Below the pieces are notes generated by a model, which did not search any database, had not been told where the DNA came from, and was given only the letters and a program-made list of their open reading frames with translations. This document shows positions 17,672 through 26,153 of a stretch of DNA of 64,000 nucleotides, piece by piece. The stretch's first letter is position 1. Every line of letters begins with the position of its first letter. The stretch comes from Fulvimarina manganoxydans (lineage in GTDB: Bacteria; Pseudomonadota; Alphaproteobacteria; Rhizobiales; Rhizobiaceae): NCBI RefSeq assembly GCF_900176465.1, contig NZ_FWXR01000010.1, positions 62,001 through 126,000 of the forward strand, written 5' to 3'. A program made the translations under genes and the position numbers.

Positions 17672-18300
17672 CGGATTTCCTGAACCAATATGGCTATGGC
17701 TTTCTCGCCATTGTCGTCTGCCTGGAATCGACAGGCCTTCCACTTCCCGGCGAAAGCCTCGTGGTGGCCGCCGGCATGCTCGCCTCCAATGGGCAGATGA
17801 ATATCTGGCTGGTCCTCGCCTCGGCCTTTCTCGGCTCGATCCTCGGCGACAATCTCGGCTATTGGGTCGGCCGGCGCTATGGCCGTCCGGCAGTGGTCAA
17901 ATGGGGCCACAAGGTTCATTTCGGCGAGGACAAGCTGGAAATGGTCGAGGAGCGCTTCCGCTCCTATGGCTTCGTCATCGTGCTCATTGCCCGCTTCGTC
18001 TTCATCCTGCGTCAGCTCAACGGCTTCGTTGCGGGCATGATGCACATGCCCTGGCCGCGCTTCATCCTCTATAATGCGATCAGCGCCGCGCTTTGGTCCG
18101 CCGCCTATGGGGTGACGGCCTATTTCTTCGGCAAGGCCCTCGAACATTTTCTTCAAGAACAATCGACACTCGCGATCGTGCTCGTCGCCGGCTCGGTCTG
18201 CGCGATCGGCATGTTCGGCACGTATAAATGGCTTTTCCGAAAAGGGGAGAAGCCCTCGCCCGATGCTTCGAACGAGAGCAAGACCATCCCGAGAGGCTGA
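17668..18300 (+). CDS. DedA-family membrane protein
   Basis: A 210-residue SNARE-associated/DedA protein; these are undecaprenyl-phosphate or phospholipid flippase-like membrane proteins important for envelope homeostasis. The signature GLPLPGESLVVAAG and the downstream LGDNLGYWVGRRYG and RFVFILRQLNGFVAGM segments are present with conserved acidic and Arg residues, and about five hydrophobic segments. The GTG start overlaps the previous stop by 4 nt, so it is coupled to the methyltransferase gene. Confidence 0.9.
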   Translation: MTDFLNQYGYGFLAIVVCLESTGLPLPGESLVVAAGMLASNGQMNIWLVLASAFLGSILGDNLGYWVGRRYGRPAVVKWGHKVHFGEDKLEMVEERFRSYGFVIVLIARFVFILRQLNGFVAGMMHMPWPRFILYNAISAALWSAAYGVTAYFFGKALEHFLQEQSTLAIVLVAGSVCAIGMFGTYKWLFRKGEKPSPDASNESKTIPRG

Positions 18301-18322
18301 CGGGCAACCGACCGAAACCGGC

Positions 18323-18811
18323 TCATCCAGGCGAGACGGTCGGCCTCGCATCCGCATCGCGCCAGCGGCGGATGCCGGTCCCTCTCGCGCACCGCCCGGT
18401 GATACCGTAATGGCGCGCCAGAATGCCGAGCCCGGCTTTCAGAAGCATCTTGGCCGAACGCGCCGGCCAGAGCCGCTCGCGCTCGACCTCTTCCAAGCCC
18501 TTCAAATGGCAGCAGATATCGAGAAGGAGGCCGGAGAGTTCGGGCCCGACCGCCTCGATGGCCCTATCGAGCCGCGCGCGCGCATCCAGGGCCGCGTCCG
18601 ACAGGTCTTCCGCGCCCCGTCCCCGTCCCGAGCGGGGGGACAAATCCCATCGCTGGGTGATCGAGGCCATCTGAGAGCCCCTGTGGTGATCGGCGCGGAG
18701 ACGCTCGGCCGCTTCGCCTTCCTCGGCGCTCAGAAAGGCCGACGTCCGCCCACGCGCCGCCGAAAGACGGGCCACGGCCCAATCGCCCTCGCTTTTGAAC
18801 CGGCCGCTCAT
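18323..18811 (-). CDS. DUF6456 domain-containing protein
   Basis: A 162-residue protein whose central part reads DLSPRSGRGRGAEDLSDAALDARARLDRAIEAVG (in two pieces of one helical domain) followed by GLLLDICCHLKGLEEVERE and LLKAGLGILARHYGI; this is the DUF6456 pattern found in Hyphomicrobiales next to DnaA-like HTH proteins. It resembles a DNA-binding or replication-associated helical domain, but no function is established. Its ATG overlaps the stop of the upstream DnaA-like gene (ATGA at 18808), so the two are translated as a pair. Confidence 0.7.
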   Translation of the reverse strand: MSGRFKSEGDWAVARLSAARGRTSAFLSAEEGEAAERLRADHHRGSQMASITQRWDLSPRSGRGRGAEDLSDAALDARARLDRAIEAVGPELSGLLLDICCHLKGLEEVERERLWPARSAKMLLKAGLGILARHYGITGRCARGTGIRRWRDADARPTVSPG

Positions 18812-19242
18812 CGTCCAGGCTCCCCGGTCGCACCGACGACATCGCCAATGGAGTGGGCGAGCGCTTCGAGCCGGCCGATCATAGCGTCGAAATGTGCATC
18901 GTCGCGCCGGTCTTCGATCTTGCGGATGGCGTAGGCGATGCTGGAGCGATCGCGGCCGAAGGCCTCGCCCGTCCGGCCGAGCGGGATCTGGAACACCACA
19001 TGGGCCAGGTAGATCGCCACATGGCGGGCGTCGCAGGTGGCCGCATCCGAACGATAGGGGCGCCCGATCGCTTCGATTTCGATGCCGAAATGGGTCGCGG
19101 CGATCGCCGACGCCAAGCGGCACAGACCTCGCTCGCGCAGATCGCACCCGACCAGAGATCGAGGCGGCTCCTTGTCCTGCAGGCCGGTTGGGCTCGCCGC
19201 CTGCGCGGGGCGCGCGGATTTTTCATCATGGAGGGGAATCAT
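18808..19242 (-). CDS. DnaA domain IV-like helix-turn-helix protein
   Basis: A 144-residue protein with no AAA+ ATPase part. Residues about 70-120 (DARHVAIYLAHVVFQIPL, then GRTGEAFGRDRSSIAYAIRKIED) match the C-terminal DNA-binding domain of DnaA: the P/A-R-x-x-A-x-Y-L-A helix and the recognition helix in which DnaA has a D-H-T-T/S-V signature, here DRSSI. The first 30 residues look unstructured. AGGAG lies about 7 nt before ATG 19242. It is coupled to a DUF6456 gene. A role in binding DnaA-box-like DNA is inferred. Confidence 0.72.
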   Translation of the reverse strand: MIPLHDEKSARPAQAASPTGLQDKEPPRSLVGCDLRERGLCRLASAIAATHFGIEIEAIGRPYRSDAATCDARHVAIYLAHVVFQIPLGRTGEAFGRDRSSIAYAIRKIEDRRDDAHFDAMIGRLEALAHSIGDVVGATGEPGR

Positions 19243-19479
19243 GGCAGTCTCCTGGGCTGATCCTCATCCATTGTGAGCCTCTCTTCTCGGTTGCGGGTAA
19301 TTATTCCTATTCTGATCCCCGAAAGAAGATCAAGGCAGTGCAAAAAAATGTCATTCCCAACAGGCTCTTTACCCCTCCGCGCTTCAGACCATGAGCCTCG
19401 CTCAGAATAGGTTTTTTTTCCTCACTTTTCGCCGCACTCGCATAATCGATCGCTCTCACCCCATGCGAGACGATGATCG

Positions 19480-20187
19480 ATGAACCAAGACCGCCTATCC
19501 CTACAGCTCGAAGCCGCCGCGAAATCCTATGTGGCGGCGCGCCGCGCTGCCCATTCGACACCGTTGGTGGTTCGCGAAATGCACAGCTTTCTTTGCCGCT
19601 TCGGGCTTGGGATCGCGGAGACCGCGATCCAGGGCGCGTGGCAGACGGACGAAGGCGGCCTGAAGCATGATGCCAAGAAGCTGTGCGATCTTTCGGAAAA
19701 GATCATGCGGCAAAACAAAGCGTTAGAGCAAAATCGCGCGTCCGATTTATCGCGTTTCGCTCAAACCGATAGGGGCCCTTCGGAGCCCCGGATGACGCCA
19801 GCTCTTCAGACCGCACACGTCGCTGGGGAGCCGGCGCGGCCGGCGAAGGGTCTTGAAGTGGGAAAAGGGCAAACGGGCGGGCGACGGCCGAAGCAACACC
19901 GCAAGCCATCGATCCGCGGCTTCACCGATGACTGCGATGGAGCGGCAATCAAAGACACAGTGGCGGCTCTGCCGCCAGAAACCCAAGCTGCGATGCGAGA
20001 GAGGGCACGTCTAGAGCTTTCCCGACAAGGGCGCTGGGGCCGGGGCGCAGACCCGCGTTACGATCTCAACCGCCACGCGGCGTTGGCCCGTATCGTCGCG
20101 GCATTGGAGCGCTCGCCAGAGCCAAAATCACCCAGGCAATGCGCGGTGAGACCGAAAATGGAGGCAACCGGAGTCGTGGATGAGTAA
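19480..20187 (+). CDS. Hypothetical protein, C-terminal half possibly not genuine
   Basis: An open frame of 235 codons. Residues 1-78 look protein-like (LQLEAAAKSYVAARRAAHS, then CRFGLGIAETAIQGAWQ) with normal codon use. At 19704-19762 the frame runs through a 59-bp dispersed repeat that is also found, inverted, at 40971-41029. After it the sequence becomes Arg/Pro/Gly-rich and less like a folded protein, although a segment with LPPETQAAMRERARLEL returns. Either the repeat inserted and stayed in frame, or the true gene ended near it. No domain recognised. Confidence 0.45.
   Translation: MNQDRLSLQLEAAAKSYVAARRAAHSTPLVVREMHSFLCRFGLGIAETAIQGAWQTDEGGLKHDAKKLCDLSEKIMRQNKALEQNRASDLSRFAQTDRGPSEPRMTPALQTAHVAGEPARPAKGLEVGKGQTGGRRPKQHRKPSIRGFTDDCDGAAIKDTVAALPPETQAAMRERARLELSRQGRWGRGADPRYDLNRHAALARIVAALERSPEPKSPRQCAVRPKMEATGVVDE
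19704..19762 (+). repeat. 59-bp dispersed repeat, copy 1
   Basis: The core reads GTTAGAGCAAAATCGCG. Aligned to the reverse complement of 40971-41029 it shows 52 identities in 59 positions without gaps. The AT-rich core stands out from surrounding GC-rich DNA. It lies inside the open frame of the hypothetical protein at 19480-20187. No terminal target duplication is visible. Confidence 0.75.
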
Positions 20188-20259
20188 AGCGCTAAAGTCC
20201 CGCCCTGCCGGGTTACCCGCAAGGGTGACCCGGCAGGGCAAGCGGTTCGTCATTCGAGA

Positions 20260-20406
20260 TCAGTTGGCGATGTCGCGGGCGGCAGCCTCGCCGGCATCGA
20301 CCGTGTTGCCGACATCGGCACCCACGCCTCGAACCGTGTTGGCGCAAGCGGAAATCGCAAGCGAGCCGAGAAGAAGGGTCAGCATCGTGGCAAGGCGCAA
20401 GGTCAT
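20260..20406 (-). CDS. Entericidin-family small lipoprotein
   Basis: A 48-residue EcnA/EcnB-type lipoprotein: hydrophobic signal LATMLTLLLGSLAI, lipobox SAC with Cys21, and the family sequence ANTVRGVGADVGNTVDAGE. Entericidins are tiny cell-envelope lipoproteins, in enterobacteria an antidote/toxin pair linked to stationary-phase lysis; in alphaproteobacteria they are common stress-induced genes. GAGGAA sits about 9 nt before ATG 20406. A GGAAC-N16-CGTT promoter lies just upstream (20440-20464), which points to EcfG control. Confidence 0.85.
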   Translation of the reverse strand: MTLRLATMLTLLLGSLAISACANTVRGVGADVGNTVDAGEAAARDIAN

Positions 20407-20439
20407 GACGGAAGGTTCCTCAAAGCGTCGATGCACACC

Positions 20440-20464
20440 AACGCGCCGGACAGGCATCTGTTCC
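20440..20464 (-). promoter_or_regulatory. EcfG-type general stress promoter of the entericidin gene
   Basis: On the reverse strand GGAAC (20464-20460) is followed after exactly 16 nt by CGTT (20443-20440), which is the published -35/-10 consensus (GGAAC-N16/17-CGTT) of EcfG/RpoE2-type sigma factors. Transcription would start roughly 27 nt before the ATG at 20406. The elements are seen; sigma-factor dependence is inferred. Confidence 0.65.
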
Positions 20465-20642
20465 CAAGTGCAACGAAATCGGCCCTGACGGCCTCGCGCG
20501 ACACACCGATCACCGCTTCGAAAATTGCTGCAGCTGCGAAAAGATCATGACACCGCGCTTCAAAGCCGACCAGAGACGCTCTAAATCAGACGTCAACGCT
20601 GGCCTCGAATAGGGCCCGCATAATCGCCTGCGTCGACCTTGA

Positions 20643-21842
20643 ATGGATCGCCCCATGGATACCCTCGCCCAACCATCGCACGACACCGCGATTTCCCGGC
20701 CCGACGAGTTGCTCGTTCTCGTTCTGCAAGGCGGCGGCGCGCTCGGCGCCTATCAGGGCGGCGTCTTCGAGGCACTGTCGAAAGCGGGGGCTAGGCCCGA
20801 CTGGGTGGCGGGCATCTCCATCGGGGCGATCAATGCCGCCCTCATCGCCGGAAATCCTCCGGAAAGCCGCGTCGAGGCGATGCGCGCCTTCTGGCACGAA
20901 GTCTCCTCGACCATCACATTCGGGCCGCCGCTGCCGGGCCTATACGCGCGCACGGCCTTCAACGAAGGCAGCGCGCTCTCCTCGATCCTCTTCGGCATTC
21001 CCGGTTTCTTCGCGCCGCGTGTCCCGCCGACCTATTTCGTCCCCAACGGCACGCCGTCCGATCTCGGCTATTACGACACGCGCCCCCTTCGCGAGACGCT
21101 TCTCCGCCTTGTCGATTTCGACCGGTTGAACAATGGCGACATGCGGGTCAGCCTCGGCGCGGTCAATGTGGCCACCGGCAACTTTCGCTATTTCGACAGC
21201 CGCACGACGCGGATCGGCCCGGAACATGTCATGGCGAGCGGGGCGCTGCCGCCGGGCTTTCCGCCGGTCGAGATCGATGGCGAATGGTATTGGGACGGAG
21301 GCCTCGTCTCCAACACCCCGTTGCAATACATCCTGGAAGAGGACTGGCAGCACGACATGTGCGTCTTCCAGGTCGATCTGTTCTCGGCGCGGGGTCCCTT
21401 GCCGCAGACCATCTATGACCTCGCCGAGCGTGAGAAGGACATTCGCTATTCGAGCCGCACGCGCCTCGGCACCGATATGATCAAGGAACGCCAGCGAGAG
21501 AGGCGGGCGATTCATCGCCTTCTCGACAAGCTGCCCCCGGAACTCGCCGACGATCCGGATGTCGCCTTCCTGAAGGACCGCGAGAACGACGCCTCGGTGA
21601 CGATCGTTCATCTGATCAACCGAATGCGCGAATACAGTCGCGATTCAAAGGATTACGAATTCTCCCGCACCACGGTCGACGAGCGTTGGCAGGACGGGAC
21701 CGAAGATGCGATCGAGACCCTGACCCATCCGCGTTTCGTCCACCGGGAGAAGCCCAAGCTTGGTATCGAGGTTCTCGATCTGTGTCCGGCCGAGCGAACG
21801 GCAAAAAGAGCCGGCCCAAGAGCTGCGCTGCCCAAAACCTGA
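20643..21842 (+). CDS. Patatin-like phospholipase (DUF3734-type)
   Basis: A 399-residue serine lipid acyl hydrolase. The oxyanion loop QGGGALGAYQGG, the nucleophile elbow GISIGAIN (G-x-S-x-G) and the catalytic Asp in WDGGLVSNTP form the patatin Ser-Asp dyad. The C-terminal third (RYSSRTRLGTDMI through HLINRMREYSRDSKDYEFSR) matches the DUF3734 extension found in alphaproteobacterial patatins. No signal peptide, so it is probably cytoplasmic or peripheral. ATG codons at 20643 and 20655 are both possible. Substrate is unknown. Confidence 0.9.
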   Translation: MDRPMDTLAQPSHDTAISRPDELLVLVLQGGGALGAYQGGVFEALSKAGARPDWVAGISIGAINAALIAGNPPESRVEAMRAFWHEVSSTITFGPPLPGLYARTAFNEGSALSSILFGIPGFFAPRVPPTYFVPNGTPSDLGYYDTRPLRETLLRLVDFDRLNNGDMRVSLGAVNVATGNFRYFDSRTTRIGPEHVMASGALPPGFPPVEIDGEWYWDGGLVSNTPLQYILEEDWQHDMCVFQVDLFSARGPLPQTIYDLAEREKDIRYSSRTRLGTDMIKERQRERRAIHRLLDKLPPELADDPDVAFLKDRENDASVTIVHLINRMREYSRDSKDYEFSRTTVDERWQDGTEDAIETLTHPRFVHREKPKLGIEVLDLCPAERTAKRAGPRAALPKT

Positions 21843-21907
21843 CACCATGGCCTGATTTCTCGCCTGGCAACGTCGACTTAACGAGCGGCGCCTATTATGG
21901 AAGGCCC

Positions 21908-22663
21908 ATGGAACCCAGTCGTTCGTCGAGCCATCAAAGTGGCACCGGCGGATCCGCCCGGTCCGCCACTGCCGAACCTCAGTGCTCGAAGATGAGTAAA
22001 ACCGTGTCGCCTGTCGATCTTTCCAGTCTGCGGCGGTCCCGCCGCCGGCGCGGTCAGGGAGGCAAGCGACAGCGGCGGATTTCCGCCATCCTGCGGGCCT
22101 TCTCCAATAAGAGGGATGCGGTGCAGGACGATCCGACGATCGGCGACCTGTCCCAAGCCTTCGATACGCGAGCCTTCGGTGCCTTCTTCGTCCTGTTCGG
22201 CGGGCTCAATCTCGTGCCCCTACCGCCAGGCGCCTCGACGATCTTCGGCCTGCCATTGATCCTCTTTGCCCTACAACTCGCGATTGGTCGGCATCGGCTC
22301 TGGCTGCCCAACAAGGTGCGTATGATCCGGCTGAAGCCGGAAACCTTACGCACCTTGATGAACCGCGTCGGTCCCCTGATCCGCAGGGCCGAGCGGCTGG
22401 CGCGCCATCGCTTCTGGCCGCAGCCGGAGCGCGTTCTCCTGAGCGCCGTGGGCTGGATGTGCCTCTTCCTGGCGGTGATCGTGGCGATCCCCTTCCCGCT
22501 GACGAATATGGCGCCGGGCGTCGCGATCGCGCTTGCCGGCATCGCGATCACGGCGCGCGACGGCCTCTGGCTGATCGCAGCCGCGCTTCTCGGCGTCGCC
22601 TCGGTGCTCTTCCTCGTCTTCGTCTATGGGGCGGCCGTCCTGGCGCTGATCAACATCCTCTGA
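21908..22663 (+). CDS. exoD: ExoD-family membrane protein
   Basis: A 251-residue protein of the exopolysaccharide synthesis ExoD family: a basic cytoplasmic N-terminus, GAFFVLFGGLNLVPLPPGASTIFGLPLILFALQ (split hairpin of two membrane segments; the GLPL motif is diagnostic), then FPLTNMAPGVAIALAGI and a final pair of helices. ExoD was linked to polysaccharide production and nodule invasion in Sinorhizobium, but its molecular activity is unknown. ATG 21908 has a GGAAGG just upstream; ATG 21992 would shorten the Ser-rich leader. Confidence 0.85.
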   Translation: MEPSRSSSHQSGTGGSARSATAEPQCSKMSKTVSPVDLSSLRRSRRRRGQGGKRQRRISAILRAFSNKRDAVQDDPTIGDLSQAFDTRAFGAFFVLFGGLNLVPLPPGASTIFGLPLILFALQLAIGRHRLWLPNKVRMIRLKPETLRTLMNRVGPLIRRAERLARHRFWPQPERVLLSAVGWMCLFLAVIVAIPFPLTNMAPGVAIALAGIAITARDGLWLIAAALLGVASVLFLVFVYGAAVLALINIL

Positions 22664-22796
22664 GAAGGCCCGAAACGGCCTCGCGCCTTGGATGCCGGCT
22701 GGAAGGCGCCGGCCGGGGGCGTTTTCCCGACGAACCAAAAGCCACCTCCTCGCGTTGATGGCTTCGGGAGGTTTAGACCTCGGAGACGCATGACCC

Positions 22797-23174
22797 ATGG
22801 CCCGCAAAACTCGTTCCTCGAAATCCGAATTCGGCGCGCTTCCCAAAGCCACGGCGGAAGCCGCCGCGATCATGACCGCCGCGCCCTTCGTCATCGCCTC
22901 GCGGCTCACCGGGTTCTGGCTCTCGGCCGCTTCGCCCAGCGCCAAGGACCGGGCCGAGGCGACGCGCATGGTCACCGAAAAGATGATGGCCGCCCAGGAA
23001 TCGGCGATGGCCATGAACGCCGCCGTTTCGGCCGCCGCCTGGAAATCGGTCATCGATACGATGAGCACCGGCATGGCGAGCACGGGAAACATTGCCGACG
23101 ACGTCCTGACTGCCGGCCTCAAGCCCTATGGCAAGCGCGTGCGCTCCAACCGTAAGCGACTGTCGAAGGGCTGA
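22797..23174 (+). CDS. Phasin-like small helical protein
   Basis: A 125-residue Ala/Met-rich, mostly helical protein (for example AAIMTAAPFVIASRLTGFW and RMVTEKMMAAQESAMAMNAA) with basic ends. The composition and the MVxEKMxAxxE segment resemble the small phasin-like proteins of Rhizobiales that coat polyhydroxyalkanoate granules, though no PHA gene is nearby. No signal peptide. The start at 22797 is the first ATG of the frame. Family assignment is tentative. Confidence 0.5.
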   Translation: MARKTRSSKSEFGALPKATAEAAAIMTAAPFVIASRLTGFWLSAASPSAKDRAEATRMVTEKMMAAQESAMAMNAAVSAAAWKSVIDTMSTGMASTGNIADDVLTAGLKPYGKRVRSNRKRLSKG

Positions 23175-23186
23175 CACCGCCGACGC

Positions 23187-24068
23187 TTATTGCGTGTCAC
23201 GCATCCAGCGTCGCTGACGCTCCTGCCATTGTTTCTCCCCGATCAGACAGTCGACCGCCCCGCCGGACTGAGCCGGCTGCACCTTCGCCCCTGCCCGCAA
23301 TATCTCGTCGACGGATGGCCAGCCGCCGGCCAGTTCCAAGACAAGCTTGCGCCGGACGGCCTCGGGAAACTGAGACCAGTCGTTCACCGGGATCATGAAG
23401 GCGCCCGGCCCGCCGATCACGCAGGTCTCGTAATAGCGGTCGAGATTGGCGATCGATCCCCAGGAACCGCCTTGGCCGGTCGTCATCAAGGGCAGACCGT
23501 TGATCGTGACGCCGCGGCGCACGGCCGCGTCCCGGGCTTCGGTCACCATACGGCCCTCATTGTTCGGGCCGTCGCCGGAGATGTCGACGACCTGTTTCAG
23601 CCCTTCGAAGCCGTTGCCCGCAAAGAGGGTTGCGGAAAAGTCGATCGCCGAGGCGATCGAGGTGCGCCTTGCGCGGATCGGCGCGTCCGCCGTCAAGCGA
23701 TAGGCGAACTCTTCGGCGCTCGCCTTGGAATCGATCAAGGTCCAAGGCACGATGACCGATTGCGACAGGCTGCCCGCCCATTCGAGATAGGTCACTGCGA
23801 CCCGGCCATGAACGCCGTCGAGGATGGCTGCCTGGACCTCGCTCGAGCGAAAGGCGGCGGCATAGCCGTCGCGCTGGATCGCCTGCTCCATCTGGTTCAT
23901 CGACCAGCTGACATCGACGGCAAGAACGAGTTCCACATCGACGGGAAGGCCGCCGTCCCCTTTCGCCCCGCCAAGATCGCCGAGCCCGCGCTGCTGGGCA
24001 CCGGCGCTACCCAGCCCGATGAGGCCAAGGCAGACCGCGCAAAGAAAAGCGCAAACCCTGATGAACAT
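23187..24068 (-). CDS. DUF1194 protein with von Willebrand A-like fold
   Basis: A 293-residue exported protein: signal peptide (CAFLCAVCLGLIGLGSAGA), then a VWA-like domain starting VDVELVLAVDVSWSM with the MIDAS-type D-x-S-x-S, DISGDGPNNEG later in the domain, and ATYLEW-like strand VAVTYLEWAG. This matches DUF1194, periplasmic proteins of unknown role that probably bind a divalent metal and a partner protein. ATG 24068 gives a standard signal peptide; an ATG at 24101 is possible. Confidence 0.8.
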   Translation of the reverse strand: MFIRVCAFLCAVCLGLIGLGSAGAQQRGLGDLGGAKGDGGLPVDVELVLAVDVSWSMNQMEQAIQRDGYAAAFRSSEVQAAILDGVHGRVAVTYLEWAGSLSQSVIVPWTLIDSKASAEEFAYRLTADAPIRARRTSIASAIDFSATLFAGNGFEGLKQVVDISGDGPNNEGRMVTEARDAAVRRGVTINGLPLMTTGQGGSWGSIANLDRYYETCVIGGPGAFMIPVNDWSQFPEAVRRKLVLELAGGWPSVDEILRAGAKVQPAQSGGAVDCLIGEKQWQERQRRWMRDTQ

Positions 24069-24202
24069 CGCCCTATGGGGCGTTCCGATCGATCTCGCCA
24101 TTCGCGAAATGCTCGCCGCGAATGCCCTTCGGAGCAATTCACGAATGCGTAACAACTCGGCCTGGGGACGGATCTGCCCGGGTGTCCCCTGGTCAGGACC
24201 GC

Positions 24203-25879
24203 TCAGACCAGGATGAAGAAACCGTCATCCACCTGATTGTCGATCTGGGCGAGAAGCTCGGTGCTTTGGGAAAAGCCGAGCACGACTTCGGCATCCGAGG
24301 CCCCGTTCGAAAGGGCGTTCAGCCAGAAGGCCTTTCCGCCATCCTCGGCATTGCGGCCGAAGACATTGGCGTAGAGCCGATCGACCAGCACCTCGTCGCT
24401 CGGATCGACGCCATAAGCACTGGTGAACTCGCTTGATTGGGTGAAGAGCTTGGCGATGTCGATGAGCGGCAGACCCGTCTCGGCCCGCTGCACCCAATAG
24501 CTGAGCCCGGTCAGATCGGGCGTGCGGTCGAACACCGTCTGATAAAGCGCATAGGTCCCTGTCGCCGGTTCGCCGCCATGCAGCTCCAAGGTCGCGTCGG
24601 TAAAGGTCAGAACCTCGATCCCGGACGCGCTCAGCACCGCATCGGGCTGTCCGGTCCGGGCGATCGCAAAACCGCCTTCCACCGGCGCGATGGCGAAATC
24701 GGCGAGCGTGCCGTCGAGACGCAGCGTATCGCGGCCGCCCAGCCCGTTGATCGACGAGGGGAAGACCGGATTGGAGAGGGTGTCGTTCTCATCCGAGGGA
24801 ACGGAGCTTTCGCTCGCGCTCAGACGGACCGTCCAATTAACCGTTTGTTCCGTTCGCGGATCGACGGCGCGCACGAGGCCCGTATCGTCGAAGGCGCGCG
24901 CGCTGACCTGATAATCGCCCGGCGCAAGGCCGAGGCTTGAAAGATCCAGCGTCAGCGTGTCGCCGCCGACCGTTTGTCCGTTCACCCGCCATTCGACGCC
25001 GATCGTGGCATCGCTGATCGGATCGACCGAAAGCTGCGTGACGCCTGTCAGCGGGCCCGTCGCATCCGCATGGCTCCAGCCATCGAGCGGTTTCACATAG
25101 TCGTAGAAATTGAGGATGAAGGCCTGCTGGGAGACCGCATCGAACGGGTTGTTGAGGCTGCGCATCTTGGAGTCTTCCGACGGACGGAAGATGCCATTGT
25201 CCACATAGGCGCCGCCCTCATAGGCGCCGATGATGCCGATGCCGGGCTGATCATAGCCGAGCCATTCCGCCCAGCGCGCGCCACTGGCATCCTTGGTGAG
25301 GTTCGGCGAGGCGGGCTCGGAGCCGCGGTAAGTGCTCACCGCTTTCGGATTGTAGTCGTCATACTCGTCGGCCAGCCCGGCGAAGGAATGGCCGATTTCG
25401 TGAACCGCCACTTCGCGCGCCGAGGGGTTGCCGCCGGCATAGACGCCATAGGAGCCGCCGCCGCCGCCATAGCGATCGGAATTGACCGTCACGAAGCGCA
25501 TTTCGGCCGCGATATCCGTACCCTCGAACTCGCGCTGGACGATCGCATCGGCCAGATTGTCGTCGATATAAAGCAGACGCTCCGTCGATCCGTCCCAGTA
25601 ATATTTCGCGTCGAGAGCGGTATCGACATTGATGCCTTCCGGCTCCACATCCGCGCCGCTCTCGCGCGAGGCGACGTCGATGGCGTGGATATTGAAATAG
25701 TCCTTGTACCGGCCGAAGGGCTCCGTCAGATCGCCGGCCTCGAACAGATAGGTGATCATCGCCTGAACGTCGCCGCGATAGTCTCCGGCGAGCTGGCCGG
25801 CCGTGTAACCGTCGCCCAGAAAGACGATATCGACGCGGTTGCCCGAAGCGCCTGTCTGAAGAAGGGTCGTATAGCTCAT
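24203..25879 (-). CDS. M64-family metallopeptidase with C-terminal DUF4214 repeats
   Basis: A 558-residue protein. The N-terminal domain starts NRVDIVFLGDGYTAGQ and holds the zinc site HEIGHSFAGLADEYDD (His160, Glu161, His164 and downstream Asp/Glu), which is the peptidase M64 (IgA-peptidase) pattern. A middle beta-rich region follows (about 270-440), then two DUF4214 units (about 441-540) of the type YxxVFDRTPDLTGLSYW. There is no N-terminal signal; the protein ends in acidic residues followed by FFILV, as in type I secretion substrates. A second DUF4214 protein lies at 28568. No transporter genes are seen here. Confidence 0.82.
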   Translation of the reverse strand: MSYTTLLQTGASGNRVDIVFLGDGYTAGQLAGDYRGDVQAMITYLFEAGDLTEPFGRYKDYFNIHAIDVASRESGADVEPEGINVDTALDAKYYWDGSTERLLYIDDNLADAIVQREFEGTDIAAEMRFVTVNSDRYGGGGGSYGVYAGGNPSAREVAVHEIGHSFAGLADEYDDYNPKAVSTYRGSEPASPNLTKDASGARWAEWLGYDQPGIGIIGAYEGGAYVDNGIFRPSEDSKMRSLNNPFDAVSQQAFILNFYDYVKPLDGWSHADATGPLTGVTQLSVDPISDATIGVEWRVNGQTVGGDTLTLDLSSLGLAPGDYQVSARAFDDTGLVRAVDPRTEQTVNWTVRLSASESSVPSDENDTLSNPVFPSSINGLGGRDTLRLDGTLADFAIAPVEGGFAIARTGQPDAVLSASGIEVLTFTDATLELHGGEPATGTYALYQTVFDRTPDLTGLSYWVQRAETGLPLIDIAKLFTQSSEFTSAYGVDPSDEVLVDRLYANVFGRNAEDGGKAFWLNALSNGASDAEVVLGFSQSTELLAQIDNQVDDGFFILV

Positions 25880-26153
25880 CGAACGGTTCCGGAAAAAGAC
25901 GATGCCGGGTCAGCTGAGGCTGTCATCGGCTGGATTGAGGAGGCCTAGAGATCAGGTCGAAACGTCCGCGCAATCGCGCCATGAAACCGATCGATCTGAT
26001 ACCGCAACCCTATGGCGGCCCATGTCGCTTGCGTTCATACACCATGTCGAGGCGGATGATAGAGCCTGCCACCGGATGCGCCGTCGGTCGCTCTTCGCAG
26101 CCGCGACGCGCCGTGGATAGCGTCATAATACCACGAACACATCAGATTCTCAT

